From positions 45,754,131-45,818,130 of the forward strand of contig NC_068971.1 of the NCBI RefSeq assembly GCF_016808095.1: 64,000 nt of DNA, given 5' to 3'. Position numbers and translations under genes: made by a program. The DNA comes from Vigna angularis (lineage: Eukaryota; Streptophyta; Magnoliopsida; Fabales; Fabaceae). Positions 10,928 to 23,674 of this stretch are shown here, in pieces (position 1 is the stretch's first letter; each line of letters starts with the position of its first letter). A model generated the notes under the pieces. The model worked only from the letters and a program-made list of their open reading frames with translations, ran no database searches and was not told the origin of the DNA.

Positions 10928-13270
10928 ATCGCATGAAACGCAGAGTCTCTCATTTTTTTCAAGCTATAATGTATTATCACACGCACATGTAATGCACAAC
11001 ACTCCAGATAGGTATAGCTTTAACTTTAACTCTGCATGATGTTGTGTTGTTGCAACATTTTCAGATAGAATAGATCTGACTTAAAATAGTGATTCGATGA
11101 ACTTTAATATTGGTTTATCTTTTGTCTTTGCCTTTAGCTAATCTTTCACATGGCCAAGCCACAATTTTCATCATTGATTCCATGTTCGAACTTTACTTTA
11201 ATGATTTTGAAACTGGATCACAGCTATATCATCCAGTAACAGTTGTGTCATTAAATTAATCGCAAGATTTTCTTAATTAATTTGCGTATCAAGCAGGATT
11301 TGATCTCCTTATAAACAGGAAAGGATTTTTGTGTTTGATGGCTATAATTTGATTTGGCGAGAAACTATTTTGAACTTGTAGATTGAAATAGTTGAATAAA
11401 GAAATAAGTAAATCATCCATTTCTAGTGGTCAACCGCTTGAAACAGAAACCTTCGTTTTTGTACAAACTATGAAGATATTGCTGAGATGCAGGGGTTGCA
11501 TATATCTTCATTTTATAATTCTGGGGAGATTCAACAGATCGCGTAGAATCTACCTCAAACGTAAAATTTTGAAGATTCAATACACAGTCAATTGTTGCCT
11601 AAGCTTCTTCTCTTCAACTCTGATGCTTTTAGAGGTCTGCGGTTCCATCTATTTTTTTACTTTGATTTGCATCTTCACATGATCTTGCAACAACACTCTT
11701 TATAATTTTAATGCATTTCCGGATCATTAGTGAGAAGCAGGAACATAGTAGAGCAGTACATCGTATCAATTGAACTCAACATAAGAACCAGATCTCAAGA
11801 AGAAGCTGGTATCGTTTCGTTGTTATAACCTTTTAATTCATGATTATGTTAAAAATCGAACTTTAAACTTAACTGAATCTTACAAACTTATAAGTAAGAT
11901 AAGCTTTTGTGTCTATGTATATATTTTAAATTGATATTTATTTTTGGTGGACTTGAAACTTTGAACAAATTATACTTTAGTTTTTATGGGATTTAAAGAA
12001 ACAATTACAGATGATAATAGGAATGTTTTATAAAAAATATTTTTTTGTAAATATTTAGCTAAACCTTGATATAGGAGTGTTTTATAGGTTCAATTAACAA
12101 ACACGATTGAGAAAATAAACATAATCTTAATTTTAAAACCCATCAAATAGTTATTTACAAGTTCAGTTACGAAAATAAATTATTTAAATTATGGTATTCT
12201 AATTTCGTTTATTGTATAGTGATTTAAAATTAAAATTAAGATGGACTCACTTTTTCCTTTCTTTTAAGTCAAGATGGACTTACTTAAAACAATATAATTT
12301 AAGAAGAAGTAAACAAAAATGTGAAGCAATCCTCGCATAAGAAGTCACGCACCTTCTAAGAAAATAAAGTACAAATTCAAAAGTCTTCAGGTTTAAACAC
12401 TGAGTAACCAAATTTACATGGCCGCTGTGAAAGAGCTTGTAATTAACTTGTTGAAACTTATACGATATTAATGTTATGAGCATGTGAAATTTGTCCAAGA
12501 GAGTTTATAGAAATATCTTATTACTTGTTAAAAGTTAATTTAGATTATAGCCCTGATTTAGTTTATAGAAATACGACATTTTGTCATTTACATTCTTTAC
12601 AATCGTCAATCCAAGTACGTTTCTACGTACGGTTCTAAAAAAGTTTTGGGAATTATTAATTTAATTAAAGGTTTAATTATTTATTATTTATTGATGTGAT
12701 TTTAATGTAAAATCTAATAATTGGTATAAAAAACATGTTAGATTTGTAATTAAGTTTTGTTCCCAAATTACATGAATACTAGTATGAGTTTTCCTCCAAT
12801 TTATAGTTTTAGTGTAGTTGTTTTCCAGTTTGGATCACACGCTTCTTTTCTTTACATGTGTGTGAATTATATATATATATATATATATTAAAAGGTTATT
12901 GTTAAATTTTTATTTTTATTTATAATATTAAATGTTTATGTATATCCATGCAAGTGTTCGTTTGATTAAAAGAAGATTAATATTTGGTTAAATTGCATAC
13001 ACATTTGTTATAATAAATGTGTGCTGAATCAATTTAACGATAGGTTTGTTCTTATACATGTTATATCATTACACCAAGATACCTTTAATGATTAATATTC
13101 TTGTTAAAAGAATTGATATTGATAGTGCGTAAGGTATCTTGAGATGTGTTACATTATTTGAACATATTTGTTATTATTTTTATGATATGAACTTATTTAT
13201 ATTATTTCTCTTGTTTTAAATACACTTACAATTGCTTCTATGTGTGAATCTAAATTTAGTTATGGTTTTC
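10928..13270. other. Intergenic region after the SAUR gene
   Basis: The first few hundred bases are likely SAUR 3' UTR. A short AT tract lies at about 12870-12888. No further gene is supported. Confidence 0.5.
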
Positions 13271-13279
13271 AATGGAACA

Positions 13280-13580
13280 AATTTTATGTCTTGTTCACTT
13301 GAATGGATTTGAGAGAGAGAGTGATTGAATGAATTTGAAGGTAAATTTTGTTGTTGTTTATTTGAGTAGATTTGGAAGTAAGTAACAGTGAATTTTGAAG
13401 TAAAGTTTGTGAGAATTAGTGTAGAATTTGATTTATGTGACAGATTAAAAAAAATTACTTCTAAATCAACTATCACTTACCTTCAAATTCACTCAAATAA
13501 ACAACAAAAAATTTATTTTCAAACCCTCTCAAATTCATTCAATCACTCTCCCCAAATCCACTCAAGTGAACAAAGCCTTA
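13280..13580. mobile_element. MITE-like inverted-repeat element
   Basis: About 300 bp with long imperfect inverted arms. The left arm has ttgttcacttgaatggattt, a GA run, then gattgaatgaatttga. The right arm is its inverse, ending ccactcaagtgaacaaag (about 13558-13575). The two arms can fold into one long hairpin of about 130 bp per side. No coding capacity is visible. The target duplication is unclear, so the superfamily is open; the size and structure fit a MITE. Confidence 0.65.
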
Positions 13581-13581
13581 A

Positions 13582-14875
13582 GGACTTCAACATGGAGATA
13601 ATTTTTTGTTACATGGATCTCGACCCTGCACTAAAACTGAGAAACCCATTCTCTTACATACTTAAGCACCACTTTAAAAAGTAAATATTATGATAAGTGG
13701 GGTCGCTCAAATAACATGAATCTAATAATCATTAAGCGTAACATTCAATAGGTTTTTAAGAGTGTATGTTTGAAAAAATAGCAAGTGTTGAATACTTCTT
13801 TGTTGAGATTGAAAAATAGATTGCAAAAAGCGACAATGCAAAAATAAGCGTATTTCTTCGGAGTTTGATTTTCGTAAAGTATCATGGCAAAGGAAATGTG
13901 AGATAATACATCTTGAAAATGTCAAATATTACCTCAAAATTGAAGGGGTTGAAAGTTTATATGTTAGAAGACTTACTCATGCACTTAATTTGATATTTAT
14001 TCTCTCATTGTTTGGATAGTTTAAAGTGTCTTATAATTGTTAGGAAGAAAAATGGTTTCTTAATGAGCTCATTTCATATTGTGTACAATAAGATGAGAGA
14101 TTAAAGCGATAAAATAGTGAAAATGTTCATTTAGCACGTACCTTTAAACATAAAGGCAAAAAGAATAAATTTGAGAATCCAAATAATGAAGTTCATAGAG
14201 GTTCACTACAAAAGAAACAAATATAAAATAATAAATGTTTCTTTTGTAATATGGTTGGAGATATAAAGAAGAACTATACAAAACATCATGTTTGGTGTGC
14301 AAATAAGGTACATTTATTACTTTGGTATGTTCTAAGGTCAATTTAGCTTCAATACTAAAAAACATTTAGTTGTTAGATTCATGTACCACTACTAACACTG
14401 AATGTAAGGTTGCCTAAACTATCAGAAGTCAAATGCTTTTGAAAGATGGATAGATGTTAGAGATGACAAATCGGTGGAGGTTGAAGCTATTAGACATTTT
14501 AAATTATTACTATGTATTGGTTTTTATCATTTAAGTGTAGTTTGATTTTGGCTTCTTATTTGGACAAATTATGATATTTTTATTCAATTAAAAATAATGA
14601 ATTCATATTATCTTTAAATTCTAATGAATTCATATTATCTTTAAATTCAAATATTGTTAGAAGTGATTCACTTTTAACTCATTATAAATTATGTATGTTT
14701 GATAAAGTGACTTTCATGAATTCTTAAATACAAAATTACATATTACTAAACATAAAATTGACGAACTATGATTTAGAAACATTATGGCACATGCATATAG
14801 GTTATATTTCTAAAAAAGGAATTGAACAACTTTTGTCAAATGAGATATTTAACTCTGATTTTATAGTTACATAAA
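13582..14875 (+). pseudogene. Decayed Ty1/copia polyprotein (gag to pre-integrase)
   Basis: Reading across stops and frameshifts gives copia landmarks in the right order. A gag-like part with CYMDLDPAL is at about 13607-13635. A degenerate zinc knuckle CFFCNMVGDIKKNY is at about 14237-14280. A protease-like LLDSCTTTNTE replaces the active-site DSGATTH at about 14368-14400, followed by RWIDVRDDKSVEVEAI (about 14440-14490). A GAG-pre-integrase motif LWHMHIGYISKKGIEQLL is at about 14782-14836. The protease glycine is lost and many stops interrupt the frame, so it is inactive. No LTRs were recognised. A small tandem duplication of about 27 bp lies near 14597-14650. Confidence 0.7.
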
Positions 14876-15007
14876 ATCATACTAGCGAAAAATCATTAAA
14901 TATTTAATCCAACTTTTACACGATGACTTGTATTATTTTATATTAAATGTTTTGTAATAAATTATATCAAAATAACTATTGAAGGAACTAATTGTATCAG
15001 CATTAAT

Positions 15008-15011
<4 letters not shown>

Positions 15012-15066
<55 letters not shown>
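15012..15066. repeat. (AT)n microsatellite
   Basis: Two near-perfect AT runs separated by a short 'aaatat' interruption, in otherwise unannotated AT-rich sequence. Confidence 0.9.
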
Positions 15067-15068
<2 letters not shown>

Positions 15069-16100
15069 ATTGTTTAACTTTTCATATTTTATGTGTATAT
15101 ATGTTCACTGCTTAAGGCATCAACTGAAATTGCAAATTTATTAACTATTTAATTATTTTAAATTTTCAATAATGATTTTACTTTTTTTAAGTTTACTTAA
15201 TTCGATATTATATAAACCTTTCATAGTAAGTTTTTATTCAAAAATATTTTAATTAAACTGTTATTTTCAAACTAGCGTTATGCATATATTTCGACAATAA
15301 GCAATTAACGCATTATAGTTATTTAGTACTCAAAATTTGATGAATGATCATTAAACAAACAATTGTTTATGCAAAAAAAAAAAAAAACTAATAAATATGA
15401 GAAATGGATAGTCTCGAATACATGTTTGGTAAATTCTTTGTTTTTGGAAGTAGAAAAAAAAACGTTTTAGTGTTATATTTTTCAAAAACATTTTAAATAA
15501 AGTGAGATTTAACTTTCTCAACCTAAAATAAAAATTTTACAAAAAAATATATATTAAATTTATTAAATTATTGATATAACTATAAATAAAAGTTTAAATA
15601 AAAACAATACATTATTTTAAATATCTAAAAAAATCATATAAATATTTCCGGAGTGCCATGTAGCGTTCTCATTGCTCTTTTCGTAACCTTCTAAAAAACT
15701 ATTACGGAAAATAAAATGAAAGTTTATTGGAATAAATTTGAAGTCATTTCAGGAAATTTGTTTTGTTATTAAAACTATTAATTAAAAGCAATTAAAATTA
15801 ATCAGAGTCAATTAAATTTTGAATGCATTTCAAATTTTTCATTACAGGATCAATATTTCTTGAAATGTTTCGAAAAGTTTAATTTGAAAGTTTTTTTTTA
15901 TATATGCACATAAGATAATATTTTTGACATTATTAAATTTTTAAAAGATTAATTTCAGTATTTTACTATAACCTAAAGAAATTACGGAGGTGTAAAAAGT
16001 AAAGAGGATTTTGGACTGATTGTTAGGGTAGTCCAATTGAGTCGAATAATCAAACATGCCAACGATAATATAGAAACGGGAAAGACAGGGGCAAAACAGT
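15067..16100. other. AT-rich region upstream of the kinesin gene
   Basis: No gene or clear mobile element was recognised. The last 100 bp belongs to the kinesin upstream region. Confidence 0.45.
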
Positions 16101-16120
16101 AAAACTTAGACAGATGGGAA

Positions 16121-16130
16121 CACCGTTAGA
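16121..16130 (-). promoter_or_regulatory. MSA-like mitosis-specific activator site
   Basis: The minus-strand 10-mer TCTAACGGTG fits the MYB3R-bound MSA consensus, YCYAACGGYY, except for its last base. It sits about 190 bp upstream of a kinesin-5 start codon. MSA sites drive G2/M expression of plant cytokinesis and spindle genes, so the position makes biological sense. Use in vivo is inferred. Confidence 0.5.
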
Positions 16131-16312
16131 TCACGACCCCCCCAACTCTGAGCCGTAGATATATATGGAAGGGGAAATGAGAAGAGCGGATTTCAAAAAT
16201 TCAAATCTCAAACTCACCACCCTTCATCCCCGCTCTCACACCTTTCATACACACACACACACACACAGAGAAAGAGAGGAAGGAACTTTCAGAAGCGGAT
16301 CTGTGACTGAAA

Positions 16313-19300
16313 ATGTCTATGCGCCACGAGAAAGAAAAGGGCGTCAACGTCCAGGTCCTCCTCCGTTGCAGGTATGCCGTTTACGTTTCCATTTCCCTTG
16401 TTTCTTCGTTTTTTTTTTTGCGTTCTGCAACTCTAACCCCGCAATTTGATTTATCGCAGGCCGTTCAGCGACGAAGAGTTACGGAGCAACGCACCGCAAG
16501 TTGTGACTTGCAATGATTACAGTCGAGAAGTCGCCGTCTCTCAGAGTATCGCCGGCAAGCACATCGATAGGGTTTTCACCTTCGATAAGGTATTGCTCAC
16601 TCTTTTCTGTTGTTTGATAATCTCACTTTGAAAAGTAAATAGTGAGAAGAGAAGTAGGTTTTAGGGGGATTGCAAATCTGAAATATGTTCACTTTTGCTT
16701 TGTGTAGGTTTTTGGTCCTTCTGCTAGGCAAAAGGATCTTTATGAACAAGCTGTTACTCCGATAGTTAATGAAGTTCTTGAGGGGTTTAATTGTACTATT
16801 TTTGCGTATGGTCAAACTGGTACAGGGAAAACCTACACTATGGAAGGGGAGTGCAAAAGGGCCAAGGTATACTCTGATTTTATGAGGTGTGCTGATTTTA
16901 TGTGACGCATGTTAATGAGCAATGTTAGTAATTTGATTTTACTATTCTAAAACAGAGTGGTCCCAATGGAGAGTTACCTCCGGAAGCTGGAGTCATTCCC
17001 AGGGCTGTCAAGCAGATTTTTGACACACTTGAGGGCCAGAATGCGGAGTATAGTGTGAAGGTCACCTTTTTGGAACTGTATAATGAAGAGATCACCGATT
17101 TGCTTGCCCCGGAGGAGATTTCTAAGGTTTCTTTGGAGGAGAAGCAGAAAAAACAGCTGCCTCTCATGGAGGATGGTAAAGGTGGAGTTCTTGTAAGGGG
17201 ATTGGAGGAAGAGATTGTGACAAGTGCTAGTGAGATTTTTACGCTTCTGGAGAGAGGGTCTGCTAAACGACGGACTGCTGAAACTTTGTTGAACAAGCAG
17301 TCAAGGTGACTGTTATTTTCTATTTCCTTAATTGACAGGTGGTGGAATCATGTTTTCATATCTCTCACCAATACTTTCTTTGTCTACAGTCGGTCACATT
17401 CGTTGTTTTCAATTACAATCCATATCAAGGAAGCAACCCCGGAAGGAGAAGAACTAATTAAATGCGGTAAACTTAATTTGGTTGATCTGGCTGGGTCAGA
17501 GAATATATCTCGTTCTGGTGCCAGGGAGGTATTTATCATGAACATACCCTTTGTTCAGCGTACGCTCTGGCTTTCTCCTAATACATATTAATTTTGAACT
17601 ATTAAGTTTATATTTGTGTTTGATAATTGTTAGGGCCGTGCAAGGGAAGCTGGGGAAATTAACAAAAGTTTGCTTACTTTAGGACGAGTAATCAATGCAT
17701 TAGTGGAGCACCTTGGTCACATCCCTTACAGGTTTTTTTTGTGTGCCTTTGATACTGCTTCATTCTATTGAGTCTATAGCATTATCCTTTTCTGGGTGTG
17801 CTCACATGGAAATGTTGGCATATAGGGATAGTAAGTTAACTCGCTTACTGCGTGATTCACTCGGGGGAAGAACCAAGACATGCATCATTGCAACAGTGTC
17901 TCCTGCAGTTCATTGCTTAGAGGAAACTTTGAGCACGCTGGATTATGCACACAGGGCAAAACACATAAAAAATAAGCCTGAGGTTTGTTAGTGATTGGCA
18001 TGGTGTTTAAAAATCTCCATGATACCATGCATCTCTAGTAGTGATAATGTCTTTGAAACATTTCATGTAAATATGTTACAAGCATAGTGCTTCTACAAAG
18101 ATATTTAAAGTATTTGACTGCATTGTGTTTTAGATTTATTGTCTTAGTATACGATAAAACTGTCTTAAACAGAGTGACTGATTTGAATGTTCTTTTGTAT
18201 TAGGATTAGGATATAAGACAAAATTATGAGCATGATTTGTTCATTTTGTTTAAGGACTGAACGAGTGCTGTTAGGGACATTTTCGTTTTAAGAACAGATT
18301 TGTGTTGATCTATTTAGCTCTAGTTTAGCTGTTTTTATTTTGACAAGATATGCAGGATATGAGATGCTTTTCGTTTTGTTCCCTTAACCTAGTTTTTCTT
18401 TTCTGATATTTTAGGTTAACCAAAAAATGATGAAATCAACACTTATCAAAGACCTTTATGGTGAAATTGAACGTCTTAAAGCAGGTGAAATGTGTGGCTC
18501 ATTAGTCCTTGCTGAAGTATCTCTTGGGTTCTTCAGGTTTCTTGGTATATTGTCTTATTTAAGATATTAATCATTTAATTGGTGACTTTCATCAGAGGTT
18601 TATGCTACGCGTGAGAAAAATGGTGTCTATATTCCAAAGGAAAGATTCTATCAGGAGGAGAGTGAAAAGAAGGTTATTTTTCTCTTCTTTCTATTAGTCT
18701 GTTATCTTTTATTAATATGAAAAATTCATTTAGAGCAGTACTATTGTTCCATGTAACTTTCAGTGCCCAGATCGTGAAGATAATTTTATTTTAGATCCCT
18801 GGACGTTTTTTCTTGCATGGATTTTAATATTGTTCATGGGTAGATATATATTGGTTTGATGTTCATTTTTATGATATAGTTGTTAAAATCACTTTTGAGG
18901 CCTTTCATTGGTGCATTCTTTTCTTTTGTTCAGGCTATGTCAGATCAAATTGAACAGATGGGGCTCACAATAGAAACGCAACAAAAGGTTTGTTTTATTA
19001 AACAACCTATTATGCTTAGAAGATAGGGCGTGCCTGCTTGTTCTTTCCTGTTATATCTGACTTGTTTTCTATGTTTCAACCAGCAACTTGAGGATTTGCA
19101 AAACAAATTAGTCGACCAAATTCAACAGTGTTCCGATTTGAGCAACAAACTCGATAGTACCGAGGTGAGTTAACAAAATTTGTGCTCATTATTTTTATGA
19201 GATATACATCCTTGCTGATTGGGAAATTGTGATAAACCACACAGAAAAACTTGAACAAGACTAGCAAATTGCTTGCCAACAGAGAGGAAGAATTAAAAAA

Positions 19301-22300
19301 ATGTCAGTACACTTTGAAAGAGAAAGACTTCATCATTTCTGAGCAGAGAAAAGCAGGTATGCCAAACACATGATCATCTTCTATCCCTGTTTCTTGTTTA
19401 ATAGTCCTCTGAGATTATGTTAATTATGTGTGACAGAAAATGCACTGCATCATCAAGCATGTGTTTTACGTGCTGATTTGGAGAAATCTCTTCAGGATAA
19501 TGCTTCGTTATTTTTGAAAATTGGTATGACTTATTCAATGCTCTGTTTTTGTTGACTAAGAATTGAAGTTGTATCTATTAACTTGTTTACCTGTTTGTTA
19601 ATTTATAGGCAGAGAAGATAAGTTGAACTCAAATAACAGAACTGTAGTGAACAATTACCAGGCGGAGCTCGCTCAGCAAGTTGGTTCTCTTTGCAGCACT
19701 GTTGCAACGTCATTGTCTGAACAGAATGAACATCTGGAAGGTGTGAAGAAGCTCTGTCATTCGTTTTTGGACGTTCATGATAAGGTGGGTACATAAAGAA
19801 TCCAATATTGTTGTTTGTCTTTCTTTCATGGTCTTATCCACTTCATTAAATCCTTGCTTTCCCCGTATTTTTGTGTGTCTTGTTATATTTTATCTCTAAA
19901 TCCTCTAATTCCTCTTTGTTTATTGTAGGCCGTTGTTGATTTTAAAAAGAAAGTGACATCTCTGAGGTCCTTGTATATATCTCATATCGAGGCAGTACAA
20001 AATGTCGTGCGCTTGCATAAAGCGAACTCTGATGCTGCCTTTGAGGAACTTACTTCTGTTATATCCTCCAATGGCGATTCAATAGAAAAAGTATGTTTTA
20101 CTTGTTTCAACTTTTAGCTAGTGGTGTGCTCTTTTTTCTAAGCTTTTCATTGCTAGTACTAATATAAATCTATAATTCGTGATAAATTAGTTTCTTGCAT
20201 CCGAGGCTACCGAAGCTGGTTCAATATTTGATGATCTTCAGGGTTCCCTTTCAACTCAGCAGGGTGAATTGGCAGTTTTTGCGAGCGAGTTACGAAATGT
20301 ACGTGCTTCAAGTTTTCCTTCTGTTAGTTCTAAACTAAATCGTCACGTGTTATGCTTTTCTCTTTTCTGTCCTGTACAAAACTGTTATTATTTCTTTTTT
20401 CTGTTCAGACTGGTGGTTTTTTTATCTTCTTCTGACTGTTATATTATTGTGTATTGTAAATCAAAGAAATTCAATCTCAGCATTGAACAAATAAAGGATA
20501 TCTCCGAGCGCTCTCAAGAATTTGTGGATAAGCTTTTTGAAGAATCAAAAAAGCTTGAAGACTACGCTTCACAGGCTGACCAAGTGCAAATGAAGAGCAT
20601 TGATGAGTTTAAAAAAGCTTACGAGGTTCTAACTTTGCACCAACAAGTATTATTTGAAAGATGGTTCTGGTTGTTGACATTTGATGTGGACAGCTTATTC
20701 TATTCTGTGCAGGAGCAATCAAAATCAGATACAGAGAAACTTATTGCTAATATGACTACTTTAGTTTCTGATCACATTCGGCGACAAATGGATCTGGTCA
20801 GTTTTGGATTGTTCATTTTATTTTGAGTGGTGGTTGTGGGGGAAGGGTCGGAAAATTTTATGTTCCTGTCAGTTTAGTTTGTCGTTCATATAGAAATCAA
20901 ATGATGTTCGGCTTGCAGGTAGACTCAAAGCTTGTTGATCTTAGGGAAAGCGGAATGAAGAACAAGTCCTTCTTGGATGGACATTTGTCTTCAATGGGAG
21001 ATATTGTTACCAATGCTAAAAGGAAATGGCAGGCCTTTTGCGTTCAAGCAGAAAAAGATGCAAAAGACACTTCGGATTTTTCTGCTGCTAGGCATTGCCG
21101 TATGGAGGTGCTCATGCAGCAGAGGTAAGTGTTCTTTCCCCAAATTTTCTTTATCCGGATACTCTCACTCACAATCTAACACTCTTTTTTAAATCCCTAG
21201 TTTTAAGACTGCTAAGTCGGCTTTTGAGCATACAAAGAGGACACATGATGCTGTGAATGAGATGGGGACCAAACATATTTCGGCAACAGAATCAATTGTC
21301 AGGTGCGTGGCAAACTGATTGTAATGAGTCCTAAGCACTAGTACCTTTCTAGAATAACGTATCACTGTGTTTTATACGTCTTCGTGTCCCACCGTTCTTA
21401 ACCGTATACAATTGAAAAAATAAAATTTCAAGTTGAGATACCGCTTCAACACAAATTTTTGTGCGACGTTTGTTTTCGTAAGACTTAGCTAGTTATTTTA
21501 ACTATCATGATATATGTTTCTTAAAATTCTATTATTAGAACCCTTATTATGGAAAAACCATAAAACTTTGGAAATTTGTTTTTGTAGTGATTTTATATGA
21601 TTTTTAGTTGTGTTGAGAATTTTGTCATGCAAGTCATATGCACTGTAACCATATTTTATATTTTGGACATTAACCGTGTGTGTCATGGCGGAGCCAATGC
21701 TTAATATAATGAGCCTCTCTTCGCTGCCGATCTTTAATATAAAGAGGGAGTGTTGCACTAATGTCGTTATTACCTCTGTTTTTCTTGGGCCATTTTACTG
21801 CTTTGATGCCTCACGAATGGTCCATGCGATTTGATAGGGTGTTGCCGTTTTGTTTGGTTCAGGAATGCTACTGATGGCAATGAGCAACATGTCGTTGAGG
21901 TCAATTGTGCACGAATTTCAGCAGAAGAAGATGTGGCAAAGAATAGTGAGGAGCTTATTGAGCAGTTTGATGGTGAGTTATGATTCGTATCATGGTCCTT
22001 TGATTAGCAATATCCCGCAAATTTACGTCTGAGACTTGGGTTGTTTGATCATGATTATTTTCTTTAAGTGAATGCAATGCCAAGATCTCACCTTTTTCTA
22101 TCAAAATGTGTTTGTGTATGTATTTATCCTTTTTTTCTTGGATTACATTTTTTGCAGTCACTTCAGCACAGGAACGGGATTCCATATCTGGCGTATTAAA
22201 TGTGGTGAGAACTCATGCAAATACACTTGAGACGCTACGAGAGGATCACGATGGCCAAGCTGCTTCGATTGAACACAGAGCAAGCGAAACTTTTCAACAG

Positions 22301-22619
22301 CAATTCAGGGTATGTAAACTCGGTTTCTATTTTGTTTTCCGAAGTTATAAAACAGTCATTGTTGACATTATTTAGCATTTGATACAATAATGTGAGGGTT
22401 GTTGTTTCTGATGTCTTGCAGGATTATGAACCTACCGGTACAACACCAATAAGATGTGAAGCTGATGTTCCGACAAAGGGGACAATAGAGTCTCTTCGAT
22501 CCTTGCCAATGGAATCCCTGCTTGAGGAATTCCGGGAAAACAACCCATTCGAATCTTCTGATGTAAAGGAGTTGAAACCATCTCTTATTCCACGTTCGCC
22601 TCTTACTCAACTGAACTAA
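16313..22619 (+). CDS. KIN5C: Kinesin-5 (BimC/Eg5-type) motor, KIN-5C-like
   Basis: A plus-end-directed mitotic kinesin that forms bipolar homotetramers and slides antiparallel microtubules in spindle and phragmoplast. I assembled 23 exons, with exact phases and GT-AG introns, giving 1009 residues. Exons: 16313-16371, 16460-16589, 16708-16866, 16956-17305, 17390-17528, 17634-17731, 17826-17982, 18415-18484, 18596-18672, 18934-18987, 19084-19164, 19245-19356, 19437-19523, 19609-19784, 19929-20090, 20191-20298, 20467-20625, 20713-20796, 20919-21124, 21201-21302, 21863-21972, 22158-22309, 22422-22619. The motor has the P-loop GQTGTGKT (98-105), switch I NKQSSRSH (229-236) and switch II DLAGSE (265-270). 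A coiled-coil stalk follows. The tail carries a BimC-box-like [10 protein letters not shown], with T952-P953 a likely CDK site. The tail resembles Arabidopsis KIN-5C as I recall it; the paralogue assignment is tentative. The exon 17 acceptor (caaag) is weak. Confidence 0.96.
20299..20466 (+). other. Kinesin intron 16: frame-neutral and stop-free, with a decoy acceptor
   Basis: This 168-nt intron is a multiple of three and has no stop in the exon frame. Intron 17 (20626-20712, 87 nt) behaves the same way. The acceptor that keeps the conserved protein is tcaaag at 20461-20466, which lacks a good pyrimidine tract. A stronger-looking ctgttcag at about 20409 would lead quickly to a stop. Confidence 0.6.
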
Positions 22620-23612
22620 ATGGTGGTATAGTATAAGCTTGCACGGTTGGGTCCTTCATTGTTACAAATTTGTATTTCTATTGTAACATCACATTGCTTT
22701 TGTTAGCCATAATTGTTCAAAGAATGCATCCTTGGAGGATAGGATTGTAATGTGATATTTAGAGCAATGTACTCTGTAAATCCCACCTTGGGATGAAGTA
22801 TAGGTTAAAATAATGTTTAATTTTAAGTAAGGCTCTCGCTTTTGTTTAAGTTTTTTATTCTTGTCATATTTAGAGCATACTTGATTTGTATTTTTCGTGT
22901 GCAGTTCTTGGAAGATCAAAACATTTCTTCGCTGCCTTAAATTTGAAAATATTTATGTTTCGCCATTGTAATCAAACTGTTTGATTATTTTCTTTCTTTC
23001 TAGGTATCGGGCAAGAACAAGTGATTGATGCGACGTGATTCATTAGGGTTGGAAAATGCGATACCATTTTGCCAATGGGGAAAAAATGTTGATAATAAGA
23101 CAAGTAGTTCTGGAAGACTTCATAATTATGCCAAAAAGAACAGTAGCCAAACATTTGTGTTTGGTTACTTACTTTTAATTTCAGTAAAAGTACATTGGGT
23201 CAAGTTGTTTTAGTGTCTGATTTTGGTATTGGAAAAAATATTAAGATAAATAATTGCAAAACGGCCATTAAATGGCAAGAGAATATATTTTTTGGATTTT
23301 CGTTATTTTCCATAATATTCATTATATTGATTTTCGTTATTTTAATTGAAAATTTTCTCAAAAAGTCATTCGATCAAAAAGGAAAGTTATTAATAAAAAT
23401 AAAAATATATTAAAAATTAAAGAAATTGAAAAATTGATTTAACATATTTATATTACTTAAATATATCAAATAAAATATTTTTTATAGAGGTAAATTTTAT
23501 TTAAATTTATTCTTCTATCAATTTGTTTTTATTTTTAACTATTCTTACATAAGTAATAAAGTATCTATATTTATTCATGATGTTTTTAAATGTAAAAGAA
23601 TATCTTAATATG

Positions 23613-23617
<5 letters not shown>
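22620..23617. other. Kinesin 3' region and intergenic DNA
   Basis: Likely 3' UTR at first, then AT-rich DNA. The short frame at 23025-23213 shows no recognisable protein. Confidence 0.5.

Positions 23618-23669
<52 letters not shown>
23618..23669. repeat. (AT)n tract left of TIR element 1
   Basis: A pure AT run that ends a few bases before the terminal repeat of the element at 23675. A matching AT tract follows the other end at 24639-24686. Confidence 0.95.

Positions 23670-23674
<5 letters not shown>

Noticed and set aside
20823..21192. Separate small genes within the kinesin locus
   Set aside because: These frames overlap exon 19 and flanking introns of the kinesin model; only the spliced frame matches the family.
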